From: Sphingomonadaceae bacterium
Lineage (GTDB): Bacteria; Pseudomonadota; Alphaproteobacteria; Sphingomonadales; Sphingomonadaceae
Assembly (NCBI GenBank): GCA_025359425.1
Contig: JANYGC010000114.1
Location: 1-64,000 of the forward strand
Direction: 5' to 3'
Length of the DNA: 64,000 nucleotides
The notes under the pieces are model-generated. The model made no database searches. It saw only the letters and a list, made by a program, of their open reading frames with translations, and was not told the origin of the DNA. The position numbers and the translations under genes were made by a program. Of this stretch, positions 43,550 through 51,939 are shown piece by piece (the stretch's first letter is position 1; each line of letters begins with the position of its first letter).

Positions 43550-44776
43550 TCACCCCCGGATGAAGTCGAGCGGATTGACCGGCACGCCTTGTCGCCGCAG
43601 TTCCAGTGTGAGCAGCGGGCGGTCGGGCCCGGCGCGGCCGAGCGAACCGCCGGCCACCAGTTGCTCGCCCACCTGGCAATCGAGCTGGCTGAGGCCGGTG
43701 ACCAGCGAGCTCCAGCCGCCGCCGTGCTCGATGATCACGATCAGCCCATAACCACGGTAGGGCCCGGCAAACGCCACCCGCCCGGCGCCGGGAGCAACGA
43801 CTTGCGCACCGCCCATGGATAGAATCGAAATCCCGCGCGATGGCGCCTGACCCGCAACCACGCTGCCAAACCCGGTGACCAGCCGGCCGGCCGCCGGAAG
43901 CATATAGCGCGGCGGGGCATCGCTGGGCGGCGGACTGGGCGCTTGATCGGTCGGAGCGCGCGCAGCCTGGGGCTGCGCGGGGCGCAGAACCGGTCCGGGC
44001 AAGGCCGCGAGCTGATCGCGCACTGCCCCGGCCTTGGCCAGATCGCCGACCAGCGAAATCAAGTCGCGCGCTTGTTCGGCCAGCGCCAAAGCCCGCTCGC
44101 TCTCGCGGTTGGCAGCGCCGCTCGCCTGAACCGAGGCAAGCCGTTGACGCTCTTCGATCACACCGAGTTCGGCGCGGCGTTGCGCAAGTTCGGCCTGGCC
44201 CGCGCGCAAGGCTGCACTGGCCTGCTGCGCCCGCGCCGCGAGGGCCTTGCCGCGTTCGATCGCTTGGCGCAGCCCGGCGGTGCGCCGCGCCACTTCGGGC
44301 AGCAAGGTTTCCAGCACGGCACGCAGATAGACCGCCTCGCGCAGCGACCCCGGGCGCAGCAGCGATAGCAGCGGCGGGCGGCGGGTCAGCCGCTGCAGCG
44401 CGGCGGTCAATTCGATCAGGGGTTGCTGTTTTTGCGCCAGTTCGGCGCGCCACCTGGTTTGGTCCTGCGCAATCAGCCGCAATTGCGCTTCGTTGGCAGC
44501 GATCTGCGCCTCGCTCTCCTGCACGCGGGCGGCGAGCGCAGCGGCTTCCTGCGCGGTCTTGTCGGCGGCGGCGGTCGCGGTGGCGGCTCCGGCTTCGAGC
44601 ACTTCGGCGCGCTTGCGCGCTTCGGCCCCCTGCGTCTGCGCGCGGGTCAGGGCGGCGGCGGCATCTTCCGCCGTATCGATCCCGGCCGGGGTTTGCGCCA
44701 TGCTGCCGCCGAGCAGTGCCAGCGCGGCGAGCGGCGCGAGCAGCAAAGTATGCGGTAGCTTAAGGCGCGGCATCAT
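43550..44776 (-). CDS. envC: EnvC-like murein hydrolase activator (degenerate LytM)
   Basis: A 408-aa periplasmic protein starting MMPRLKLPHTLLLAPLAALALLGGSMAQ (signal peptide). Residues ~30-250 form long coiled coils (AALAARVQESEAQIAANEAQLRLIAQDQ, RAGQAELAQRRAELGVIEERQRLA). A Pro-rich linker leads to a C-terminal LytM/M23 domain. There the zinc ligands are missing: the HxxxD position reads RGISILSMGG and the HxH position LLTLELRRQ. So it should not cut peptidoglycan itself, but activate amidases as EnvC does. The 1287-base track ORF start is upstream read-through. Confidence 0.92.
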   Translation of the reverse strand: MMPRLKLPHTLLLAPLAALALLGGSMAQTPAGIDTAEDAAAALTRAQTQGAEARKRAEVLEAGAATATAAADKTAQEAAALAARVQESEAQIAANEAQLRLIAQDQTRWRAELAQKQQPLIELTAALQRLTRRPPLLSLLRPGSLREAVYLRAVLETLLPEVARRTAGLRQAIERGKALAARAQQASAALRAGQAELAQRRAELGVIEERQRLASVQASGAANRESERALALAEQARDLISLVGDLAKAGAVRDQLAALPGPVLRPAQPQAARAPTDQAPSPPPSDAPPRYMLPAAGRLVTGFGSVVAGQAPSRGISILSMGGAQVVAPGAGRVAFAGPYRGYGLIVIIEHGGGWSSLVTGLSQLDCQVGEQLVAGGSLGRAGPDRPLLTLELRRQGVPVNPLDFIRG

Positions 44777-44784
44777 GCCCGTTG

Positions 44785-45207
44785 TTATCCCGAACGATGG
44801 TAGGGGTGACCAGCAAGAATGCTGGTCGCGCGCCACAATTGTTCGGCGAGCATCGCGCGGGCCAGCAGATGCGGCCAGGTCATCGCGCCCAACCCGAGCA
44901 GCAAGTCGGCCGAAGCGCGCGCAGCGGCGCCGTGTCCGTCGGCGGCACCGATCAGGAAGCGCGCCTCACGCACCCCTTCATCGCGCCACTTGCCAAGCAG
45001 CGCGGCGAGTTGTTCCGAAGTCAGTTGCTGCCCGTGCTCGTCGAGCAAGACTTCGCGGCTCGGCTTCAAGGGCGCCGGCAGCGTGCCGCCGACATCGGGT
45101 AGCTCGGTGAGCTTGTGCGGCCAGGCGAGGCGCTTGGTGTAACGCTCGTACAGGTCGGCTTCCGGCGAACGACCGATCTTCCCGCGGACGATTACATGCA
45201 GTTGCAT
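44785..45207 (-). CDS. rlmH: 23S rRNA (pseudouridine1915-N3)-methyltransferase RlmH
   Basis: RlmH (140 aa) is a SPOUT enzyme that methylates pseudouridine 1915 in 23S rRNA. It starts MQLHVIVRGKIGRSPEADLYERY. The SAM-knot motifs are VREARFLIGAADGHGAA and the C-terminal LGAMTWPHLLARAMLAEQLWRATSILAGHPYHRSG. It is slightly shorter than the ~155-aa enzyme of E. coli. The longer track ORF runs into rsfS antisense of frame. It follows rsfS by 28 bases, as in many bacteria. Confidence 0.95.
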   Translation of the reverse strand: MQLHVIVRGKIGRSPEADLYERYTKRLAWPHKLTELPDVGGTLPAPLKPSREVLLDEHGQQLTSEQLAALLGKWRDEGVREARFLIGAADGHGAAARASADLLLGLGAMTWPHLLARAMLAEQLWRATSILAGHPYHRSG

Positions 45208-45235
45208 GGAGGTATCCAATTGCCTCCCGGAATAA

Positions 45236-45649
45236 TCAGGCCGAACCCGAATCGCCGAACGCCCACATCCGCTCGAGATTGTAGAAGGTGCGCACTTCAG
45301 GGCGGAACAGATGGACGACCACGTCGCCAGCATCGACCAGCACCCAGTCAGCGGCGGGCAGACCTTCGATTCTGACGTGGCCGAAGCCGCCATGCTTGAT
45401 CCGCTCGGCCAGCTTCTGCGCCATCGCCGCAACCTGCCTGGTCGAGCGCCCCGAGGCGATCACCATGTGATCGGCGATCGAACTTTTTCCTTCAAGCGGA
45501 ATCGAGACGAGCTCCTGCGCCTGGTCATCGTCGAGCGAGTGCAGGATCAGCGCATGCAAGGAGCCGGGCTCGGCCTCGGGCAGCGGCAGGCCGTGGTTTG
45601 CAGCAAGGTCGGGACCGGTCGGGGCCATATCGGGTGAATTGGGCGTCAT
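45236..45649 (-). CDS. rsfS: Ribosome silencing factor RsfS
   Basis: RsfS (137 aa) binds ribosomal protein L14 and blocks subunit joining when nutrients fall. Family motifs: EGKSSIADHMVIASGRSTRQVAAMAQKLAERI, then the C-terminal WVLVDAGDVVVHLFRPEVRTFYNLERMW. The first ~30 residues are a variable leader. Gene order nadD-rsfS-rlmH is widely conserved. Confidence 0.96.
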   Translation of the reverse strand: MTPNSPDMAPTGPDLAANHGLPLPEAEPGSLHALILHSLDDDQAQELVSIPLEGKSSIADHMVIASGRSTRQVAAMAQKLAERIKHGGFGHVRIEGLPAADWVLVDAGDVVVHLFRPEVRTFYNLERMWAFGDSGSA

Positions 45650-45689
45650 TTAAGCGGAAACACTTCCTCTGGGCGGGCTTCGCGGGGAA

Positions 45690-46376
45690 TCATGCGATGT
45701 CGGGATCGACGGGATGGTGCGTCAGGGGATCGCGCCGGGCATGGCCGGCCCAATTGAACTGGGGGCGGCGCGCCCATTCTGGATCGGCGGCGCGCAATGC
45801 GGTGGCCGAGCGCGAATCTGGATCAAAACGCAAATATATCAGCGCGGGTGCGCTCCATCCTGCCCGGGTGTTCAAGCTGGCGGGCGGCCGACGAAATCGA
45901 CCGAGCCAGGCACCCGCGGGGCTCGCCAGTGCAGCGCCCTCATAGCCCGGACGCGCGATAACCGCAATCGGCATGGTACGGGCGATTGCGCGCCAGCGCC
46001 GCCAGCGATGAAACTGCGCCAGATTGTCGCTACCCATCAGCCACACGAACTGCGCCTTCGGGTAACGTCGCCGCAGCGCGCGCAGCGTATCGAGCGTGTA
46101 GCGCGTACCCAGTTCGGCCTCAATCGCGGTGGGCACGATACGGCTGCGCCGCGCCTGATTTCGCGCCGAGGCGAGCCGCGCAGCGAGCGGAGCCATCCCA
46201 GCCTTGGACTTGAGTGGATTGCCCGGCGAGACCAGCCACCACACGGCGTCAAGGTTCAGCGCGCGCATTGCGAACAGGCTGATCGCGCGGTGCCCGCCAT
46301 GCGCCGGGTTGAAACTCCCGCCCAGGAGTCCGATTCGGGTCAGGGCCGGATCTGCCCGGATCCACGCACCAGCCAT
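45690..46376 (-). CDS. nadD: Nicotinate-nucleotide adenylyltransferase
   Basis: NadD (228 aa) adenylates nicotinate mononucleotide to deamido-NAD. Signature motifs are IGLLGGSFNPAHGGHRAISLFAM (nucleotidyltransferase HxGH-type), AQFVWLMGSDNLAQFHRWRRW and a C-terminal ISSTxxR-like SRSATALRA. The 5' end overlaps the proA 3' end by 37 bases, so proA-nadD are one transcript. An alternative start further in (IGLLGGSF minus a few residues) is possible. Confidence 0.94.
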   Translation of the reverse strand: MAGAWIRADPALTRIGLLGGSFNPAHGGHRAISLFAMRALNLDAVWWLVSPGNPLKSKAGMAPLAARLASARNQARRSRIVPTAIEAELGTRYTLDTLRALRRRYPKAQFVWLMGSDNLAQFHRWRRWRAIARTMPIAVIARPGYEGAALASPAGAWLGRFRRPPASLNTRAGWSAPALIYLRFDPDSRSATALRAADPEWARRPQFNWAGHARRDPLTHHPVDPDIA

Positions 46377-47614
46377 TTGTAGGTGGTCAGGCCCTCCAGC
46401 GCGACCGGCCCGCGCGCATGGAGTCGCCCGGTGGCAATGCCGATCTCCGCCCCGAGCCCGAATTCGCCGCCATCGGCAAATTGCGAAGAGGCATTGGCCA
46501 TGACGATTGCACTGTCGACCTCGGCCAGAAAGCGTTCGTACGTCGCCGCGTCTTCGCTGACGATCACATCGGTGTGCGCGGAGGAATGGCGCGCAATGTG
46601 CGCCAGCGCGTCGTCGAGCCCATCGACGACCGCAACCGAGAGCACTGCGTCGAGATATTCGGTGTCCCAGTCATTGGCGCTTGCCGGGATGATTCGCGGG
46701 TCGAGCGCGCGCGCGCGCGCATCGCCGCGCAGTTCGCAGCCTGCCTCAAGCAAACCCGCCAAAACAGCGGGCGAGGCGGGAAACTGGGCGTCGAGCAGCA
46801 ATGTCTCCATCGACCCACAGACACCGGTTCGGCGCAACTTGGCGTTGAGCGCAATGGCTGCTGCTTTGGCCGGGTCGGCCGCGGCATGGATGAAAGTGTG
46901 GCAAATCCCGTCGAGGTGCGCGAGCACCGGAACCCGCGCATCGGCCTGGACCCGCGCGACCAGGCTCTTGCCCCCGCGGGGAACAATCAGGTCGATCTGG
47001 CCCGCTGCGGCGAGCATCGCGCCAACAACCGCACGGTCCTGAGTCGGCACCAGCTGGACGACCTCGGCGGGGATGCCCGCCGAGACCAACCCAGCGCTCA
47101 GCGCGGCATGGATCGCCCGGTTCGAATGCACCGCTTCGCTCCCTCCGCGCAGCAGCACTGCGTTACCCGAAGCGAGACACAGCGCGGCCGCATCAGCGGT
47201 GACGTTGGGGCGGCTTTCGTAGACAATCCCGATCACCCCGATCGGCACCCGCACCCGGCTGAGCGCAAGCCCGCTCGGTGCGGTGCTTGAATCGATTATT
47301 TGACCGACCGGATCGGGCAATGCCGCGATCTGGTCGAGCGCCTCGGCGATCGCTTCAACCCGCGGCGGATCAAGCTTCAATCGGTCGAGCATCGCCCCCG
47401 ACAGCCCCGCCGCCGCGCCGGCAGTCATGTCGCGGGCATTGGCGGCCAGAACCGCCGGTTCAGCACCGCGCAAAGCTGCCGCCGCAGCCCGCAAAGCCGC
47501 AGCTTTGCTCGCCGAATCGAGTCCGGCCAGCAATCGCTGCGCGGTGCGGCCCGCTGCGGCCAGCCGGGCGATCAGTTCTGCAGGGGTTTCGGCCGCAGCC
47601 GCAGGCGCTGTCAT
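46340..47614 (-). CDS. proA: Glutamate-5-semialdehyde dehydrogenase
   Basis: ProA (424 aa) reduces glutamyl-5-phosphate to the semialdehyde in proline synthesis. It is an aldehyde dehydrogenase-fold enzyme with the catalytic Cys in KLRRTGVCGSMETLLLD and segments RVPIGVIGIVYESRPNVTADAAALCLASGNAVLLRGG and IVPRGGKSLV. The codons for the DARARALD segment form a (GC)8 dinucleotide run at 46705-46720. It heads the long minus-strand operon that continues to coq7. Confidence 0.96.
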   Translation of the reverse strand: MTAPAAAAETPAELIARLAAAGRTAQRLLAGLDSASKAAALRAAAAALRGAEPAVLAANARDMTAGAAAGLSGAMLDRLKLDPPRVEAIAEALDQIAALPDPVGQIIDSSTAPSGLALSRVRVPIGVIGIVYESRPNVTADAAALCLASGNAVLLRGGSEAVHSNRAIHAALSAGLVSAGIPAEVVQLVPTQDRAVVGAMLAAAGQIDLIVPRGGKSLVARVQADARVPVLAHLDGICHTFIHAAADPAKAAAIALNAKLRRTGVCGSMETLLLDAQFPASPAVLAGLLEAGCELRGDARARALDPRIIPASANDWDTEYLDAVLSVAVVDGLDDALAHIARHSSAHTDVIVSEDAATYERFLAEVDSAIVMANASSQFADGGEFGLGAEIGIATGRLHARGPVALEGLTTYKWLVRGSGQIRP

Positions 47615-47660
47615 TCCGCGCGCCTATCACTCTGCGGTGCGCTTGTCACCGCCGCCAAAC

Positions 47661-47711
47661 GACTCGTCCCGCGAGTCTTTCGACTCGGCGAGTCCGGGTT
47701 GCAATCGATTC
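47661..47711. promoter_or_regulatory. Cluster of five GANTC (CcrM) sites in paired palindromes
   Basis: GACTC 47661, GAGTC 47673, GACTC 47682, GAGTC 47690 and GATTC 47707 lie within 51 bases. The first four make two palindromes: GACTCG-N5-CGAGTC and GACTCG-N1-CGAGTC. GANTC is the target of the alphaproteobacterial cell-cycle methylase CcrM and is usually sparse. The cluster is in the divergent gap between proA and the M23-bactofilin genes, about 65 bases before the M23 start. Confidence 0.65.
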
Positions 47712-47775
47712 GCTTACCCCGCTGCAAGCTGCTAGCGGCGCGCTTGCAAAGTTCAAACGAGGGACTGGGGTCGTC

Positions 47776-48945
47776 TTGAAAAGCACAGCCGTTGGCAGGG
47801 TTACAACCCGCCTGCGGACATGGTTCCCGGATCGCGAATTCTTCATGCGGTCCCAGGGGCAAGTCCGTTTTATCAAAATCAGTTCGCGCACCCAGCTGCT
47901 TGCTGCCGGTGCCGTCACCGCCTTGCTGCTGGTGTGGATGCTGACCATGGCGGCGATGACGCTGTCGAGTTACATCTCCAACCGCGACCGCAGCTCGCTG
48001 CTGCAACGCGAGGCCAAGGTTGCCACTTCGGAAAGCCGCCTCAATGCCTATGGCAACGACATCGGTAAGGTCGCCGATGATCTGAAGCGCCGGCAGGACT
48101 TCATCGAAAAGACCAGCCAGGCCGTTTTCGGCGACTTGCCCAAGGACGCCAAGGCTGGCGAATCCGTTTCAAACAGCGCGAGCGAAGCCGCGCAGACCGT
48201 GAAGAAGGTCAGCATGGCGATCCCGCAGGCCGCGCAGTTGGCTGAAATCGAGGGACGCCAGCTGTCGCTGATCGAAGGCCTGACCCGGCTCGCCGATCGC
48301 CGTTCGGCCATCGCCGAAGCAAAACTTGCCAGCTTGGGTCTGAACCCGCAGGCGGCGCTGGCCTCGCTTAACGACAAGGCGGCGCAGGGTGGTCCCTTGT
48401 TGACTCTCGCAACCTCAGCCGACGGTTCGATCGATCCGCGCTTCCAGCGCTTCGGGCTGAGCCTGGCGCGGATGGACGTGCTCGAACGCAGCGTGGCACG
48501 GCTGCCGCAAGTGCTGCCCGCCAGCCTTGAATACATTTCATCCGGCTTCGGCTTCCGCGTCGATCCATTTAACGGCGCGGGCGCATTCCATCCGGGGCTC
48601 GATTTCCGCGGACCGATCGGTGCGCCGATCTACGCGGCCGCGCGCGGTACGGTCAGCTTTGTCGGCCAGCGCTCGGGCTATGGCAATTGTGTCGAGATCG
48701 ATCACGGCAACGGCCTGATCACACGCTATGCTCACATGTCTGGCTTCCGCACGACCATTGGCAAGGCGGTCCAGCCGGGCGAAGTCATTGGGCTGATCGG
48801 CTCGACCGGCCGTTCGACCGGACCACACCTGCACTTCGAAGTGCGGATCAACGACCGCCCGGTCAATCCCCGCCCCTTCCTGGAGGCCGTTCCCCATGTT
48901 CTCGAAAAAACCGGGCAGCCCGCTGCCCCGAAATCTGCAAGGTAG
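47776..48945 (+). CDS. M23 family peptidoglycan endopeptidase linked to bactofilin
   Basis: A 389-aa membrane-anchored M23 metallopeptidase. I start it at TTG 47776 (LKSTAVGRVTTRLRTWFPDR), in line with homologues I recall; ATG 47845 (MRSQGQVRF) is the alternative. One TM segment (LLAAGAVTALLLVWMLTMAAM) precedes a periplasmic coiled-coil region (~60-230). The C-terminal M23 domain is complete: HPGLDFRG gives HxxxD and GPHLHFEVRIN gives HxH, so it should cleave peptide cross-links. The last 50 bases overlap the bactofilin gene. GANTC sites sit upstream. Confidence 0.93.
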   Translation: MKSTAVGRVTTRLRTWFPDREFFMRSQGQVRFIKISSRTQLLAAGAVTALLLVWMLTMAAMTLSSYISNRDRSSLLQREAKVATSESRLNAYGNDIGKVADDLKRRQDFIEKTSQAVFGDLPKDAKAGESVSNSASEAAQTVKKVSMAIPQAAQLAEIEGRQLSLIEGLTRLADRRSAIAEAKLASLGLNPQAALASLNDKAAQGGPLLTLATSADGSIDPRFQRFGLSLARMDVLERSVARLPQVLPASLEYISSGFGFRVDPFNGAGAFHPGLDFRGPIGAPIYAAARGTVSFVGQRSGYGNCVEIDHGNGLITRYAHMSGFRTTIGKAVQPGEVIGLIGSTGRSTGPHLHFEVRINDRPVNPRPFLEAVPHVLEKTGQPAAPKSAR

Positions 48946-49306
48946 CTCAATGGCCAATTCGACTTTCTCGGTGTTCGGACCCGATATCCGCATCAAGGGC
49001 AACGTCGCCGCCTCGGCCGACCTGCATATCGACGGACACGTCGAAGGCGATGTCAGCTGCACGTCGCTGGTCCAGGGCGAAAGCGGCGAAATCGTCGGGG
49101 GGGTGACTGCGGAAACCGCGCGCCTGTCGGGCATCGTGCGCGGCACGATCACCGTGCGCGAACTGGTGGTGCTGAAGAGCGCGCGGATCTCCGGCGATGT
49201 CCATTATGACGCGCTGACAATCGAGCAGGGCGCGCAAGTCGACGGACGCTTTGCACCGCGCGCCGTTGCGGAAGAAAGCTCGGTCGTCACTCTCGCTGCG
49301 AGCTAG
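48896..49306 (+). CDS. Bactofilin (polymer-forming cytoskeletal protein)
   Basis: A 136-aa bactofilin, which self-assembles into filaments at the membrane. The core (~25-125) is a right-handed beta-helix of short hydrophobic repeats: FGPDIRIKGNVAASADLHIDGHVEGDV, then GIVRGTITVRELVVLKSARISGDVHYDALTIEQGAQVDGRF. The tails are short and flexible, as usual. The start (MFSKKPGSPLP) lies within the 3' end of the M23 gene in another frame. Bactofilin-M23 pairs shape cells in other bacteria (CcmA-Csd1 in Helicobacter; bactofilin with LmdC in Hyphomonas/Rhodomicrobium). Confidence 0.95.
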   Translation: MFSKKPGSPLPRNLQGSSMANSTFSVFGPDIRIKGNVAASADLHIDGHVEGDVSCTSLVQGESGEIVGGVTAETARLSGIVRGTITVRELVVLKSARISGDVHYDALTIEQGAQVDGRFAPRAVAEESSVVTLAAS

Positions 49307-50982
49307 AGTCCCAGTTCATCGCGCAGGGCCTTGCGGTCTAATTTGCCGATCATCGTCTTGGGCAACAGTTCGCGCACAATCACCTGATCGACGCGTTCGT
49401 GCTTGCCGACGCGTGTGTTGAGCCACCCCTTCAATTCCTCGCCGGTCGCCTCATCCAAGAGCGTCACATAAGCGCGCGGGCTTTCGCCGCGGTAGGCATC
49501 GGGCACTCCGATTACCAGCGCCTCCTTGACCGCCGGATGCGCGAGCAAGACCGCCTCGACCTGGCTCGGGAACACCTTGAAGCCGCCCACTGCGATCATG
49601 TCCTTGATCCGGTCGACAATCCGCGCGTAGCCGGCCTTGTCGATGGTCGCGACGTCGCCGGTGCGCAGCCAGCGGCCGTCATTGCGCCCGGCAAAGGCCG
49701 AAGCCGCTGCTTCAGGGCGCTGCCAATACCCTTGCATCACTTGCGGGCCTTGAATGGCGAGTTCACCGGGCTCTCCTGGCGGGGCATCCTTGTCAGGGTC
49801 TTCGCGGTCCAGCAGCATCATCCGGGTGCCCGGAAGCGGCTGGCCGATCGTGCCGACCCGTTCCGCGCCTTCGTAAGGGTTGGTCGAGGTGACCCCCGAA
49901 GTTTCGGTCAGGCCGTAGCCTTCGACCAGCCGCGCTCCGCTTTGCATTTCCCACTTGGTCTTGAGCGGCAAGGGCAGCGGCGCACCGCCCGAGATACAGA
50001 TCCTGAGGCTCGAAAAATCGGTCCGCGCCATTTGGGGATGGTCGAGCATGGCCTGAAACATCGTCGGCACCCCCGGCACCGCAGTCGCCCTGACCCGTTG
50101 CAATGTTTTGAGCGCCTGCTTGGCTTCGAACCGCGGCAGCATGGCGATGCACCCGCCATTGGCGATCGTCCGATTGAGGACGCAGGTGTTGGCGAAGACA
50201 TGGAACAGCGGCAAGACGCCCAGAATCATGTCGCGCTCACCGGCCCGCGGATCGATTGCCACGACCTGCCGGGCATTCGCGGTAAGGTTCTGGTGCGTCA
50301 GCATCGCGCCCTTGGGGGTGCCGGTGGTTCCGCCGGTGTATTGCAGCAGAGCAAGATCGTGAGCGGGATCGATCGCCACTGGCGCCGGATCTTCATCGAA
50401 CAGGCATTGCTGCCACGAAAACACCGCGCGGTGCGCAGGCAGCGGCACAACCGCCTTGCGGCCAAGTACGGCCAGCGCCAGCCGCTTTGACCACGGCAGC
50501 ATCCGGCCCAGATCGCCCACGATCAGCCGTTCGAGCGGTGTGGCGTCGAGCACCTTGAGAGCGGTGGGCACAAGCGCCGCAGAATTAAGCGTGACCAGCA
50601 CCCGCGCGCCCGAATCGAGCACTTGCGCCGCCAGTTCGTCCACGGTGTAGAGCGGACTGAAATTGACCAGGGTCATCCCGGCCATTGCCGCCCCGTAATA
50701 GGCCGATACATAGATCGGCACGTTGGGCAGATAAAGTCCCACCCGGTCGCCCCGCGCTAACCCGGACAATTGCAGATAGGCGGCAAATGCGCACGCTTCG
50801 CGGTGCAATTGTGCATAGCTGAAGCGGCGCCCGAGGAATTCGACCAAGGGGCGACCGGGATGCGCCGCAACCGCATCGGCAAACATTTGCGGCAGGCTGA
50901 GCGGCGGCAGTTCAAGCGCCCAGTCGCAAGGATGCTCGTAGTGTGCGAGCCAAGGTTCTTCAGCGGGTATATTGAATGCCAT
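49303..50982 (-). CDS. Long-chain fatty acid-CoA ligase (AMP-binding)
   Basis: A 559-aa acyl-adenylate enzyme of FadD type that activates fatty acids with ATP and CoA. Motifs: the P-loop LLQYTGGTTGTPKGAMLTH (about residue 215), the VEGYGLTETSGVTSTNP motif, GRWLRTGDVATID (adenylate-binding Asp) and the C-terminal Lys in PKTMIGKLDRKALRDEL. It has no clear signal or TM segment. It converges on the bactofilin gene (4-base overlap at the stops). With etfBA in the window it belongs to fatty acid catabolism or membrane lipid turnover. Confidence 0.93.
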   Translation of the reverse strand: MAFNIPAEEPWLAHYEHPCDWALELPPLSLPQMFADAVAAHPGRPLVEFLGRRFSYAQLHREACAFAAYLQLSGLARGDRVGLYLPNVPIYVSAYYGAAMAGMTLVNFSPLYTVDELAAQVLDSGARVLVTLNSAALVPTALKVLDATPLERLIVGDLGRMLPWSKRLALAVLGRKAVVPLPAHRAVFSWQQCLFDEDPAPVAIDPAHDLALLQYTGGTTGTPKGAMLTHQNLTANARQVVAIDPRAGERDMILGVLPLFHVFANTCVLNRTIANGGCIAMLPRFEAKQALKTLQRVRATAVPGVPTMFQAMLDHPQMARTDFSSLRICISGGAPLPLPLKTKWEMQSGARLVEGYGLTETSGVTSTNPYEGAERVGTIGQPLPGTRMMLLDREDPDKDAPPGEPGELAIQGPQVMQGYWQRPEAAASAFAGRNDGRWLRTGDVATIDKAGYARIVDRIKDMIAVGGFKVFPSQVEAVLLAHPAVKEALVIGVPDAYRGESPRAYVTLLDEATGEELKGWLNTRVGKHERVDQVIVRELLPKTMIGKLDRKALRDELGL

Positions 50983-51033
50983 GCGCCCAGCTTAGCCGGT
51001 CAACCGGGCCTGCGTCAGCAAAAATTCGGCTGA

Positions 51034-51765
51034 CTATCCCTGCTCACCCGGTTCGGCTGGTTCGGCAGTCTCGCCCGCCGCTTCGGCGGCGCGTTTGGCA
51101 TCGAGCCAGGCGGCGGCTTCGGCTTCCTGCGCTGCTTCGCCCGCGGCCTTGACCGAGGCGTCGCGTTCGGCGCGCAGCTCTTCGATCAGTGCCACCCGGT
51201 CATCGCCGAGCCGCGCATCGTCGCCGGCCTGATCGATCAACCCGGCCTTCTTGGCGGCCTTGGCAACGATCCCATCAAGTTCACGCTGCGAGCACAGCCC
51301 CAGCGTCACCGGGTCTTTGGGTTGGATGTTGCTGATGTTCCAGTGGCTGCGGTCGCGGATCGCCGAGATCGTGTTGCGGGTCGTACCGATCAGCTTGCCG
51401 ATCTGCGCGTCCGAAATTTCGGGGTGGCTGCGCAGGATCCAGGCGATGCCGTCGGGCTTGTCCTGGCGCTTCGACACCGGGGTGTAACGCGGGCCTTTGG
51501 TCCGGTTGACGGTGACCGGGGCCTTTTGCATCACCAGCGAATAGTTCGGATCGGCCTGACCTTTTTCGATTTCACCCATGGTCAGCTCGCCTGAACGAAC
51601 CGGATCGCGCCCGGTGTACTTCGAGCTCGCCAGATCGTCGGCCATTGCTTGCACTTCGAGGATGTGCAGCCCGCAGAATTCTGCGATTTGTTCGAAGCTC
51701 AAAGCAGTGGTGTCAACCAGCCACGAGGCGGTTGCATGCGGCATGAGCGGGGTCGGCTGGGTCAC
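51034..51765 (-). CDS. trcR: Cell-cycle transcriptional regulator TrcR (DUF1013)
   Basis: A 243-aa DUF1013 protein. TrcR was described in alphaproteobacteria as a cell-cycle regulator that associates with RNA polymerase. I start it at GTG 51765 (VTQPTPLMPHATASWLVD), which has GGAGAA at good spacing; the track ORF adds 35 unlikely residues. Segments are WLVDTTALSFEQIAEFCGLHILEVQAMADD (HTH-like), GIAWILRSHPEISDAQIGKLIGTTRNTI and RSHWNISNIQPKDPVTLGLCSQREL. The C-terminal ~60 residues are an Ala/Glu-rich coil. Confidence 0.92.
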   Translation of the reverse strand: MTQPTPLMPHATASWLVDTTALSFEQIAEFCGLHILEVQAMADDLASSKYTGRDPVRSGELTMGEIEKGQADPNYSLVMQKAPVTVNRTKGPRYTPVSKRQDKPDGIAWILRSHPEISDAQIGKLIGTTRNTISAIRDRSHWNISNIQPKDPVTLGLCSQRELDGIVAKAAKKAGLIDQAGDDARLGDDRVALIEELRAERDASVKAAGEAAQEAEAAAWLDAKRAAEAAGETAEPAEPGEQG

Positions 51766-51890
51766 GCGAATTCTCCGTTTGGATAGCGCCGGAAATAGAT
51801 AGGGCCGCCCCTTGCGGAGCGGCCATGCCGTGGCGCATCTAGGCGTTATGGCGCGGCGGGGCAAGAGCACAAACCCATTCTTAAATTATC

Positions 51891-51909
51891 CTGACTAAGG
51901 CATAGTCAG
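51891..51909. promoter_or_regulatory. Perfect dyad upstream of the lipoprotein pair
   Basis: CTGACTA-AGGCA-TAGTCAG has two perfect 7-base arms, 30 bases before the lipoprotein gene start. The A/T-rich TTAAATTATC directly before it may be a -10 region. It could be an operator or a leader hairpin. Confidence 0.45.
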
Positions 51910-51939
51910 CGTACCGGGATTATCGCTTGGGGGTTTGCA

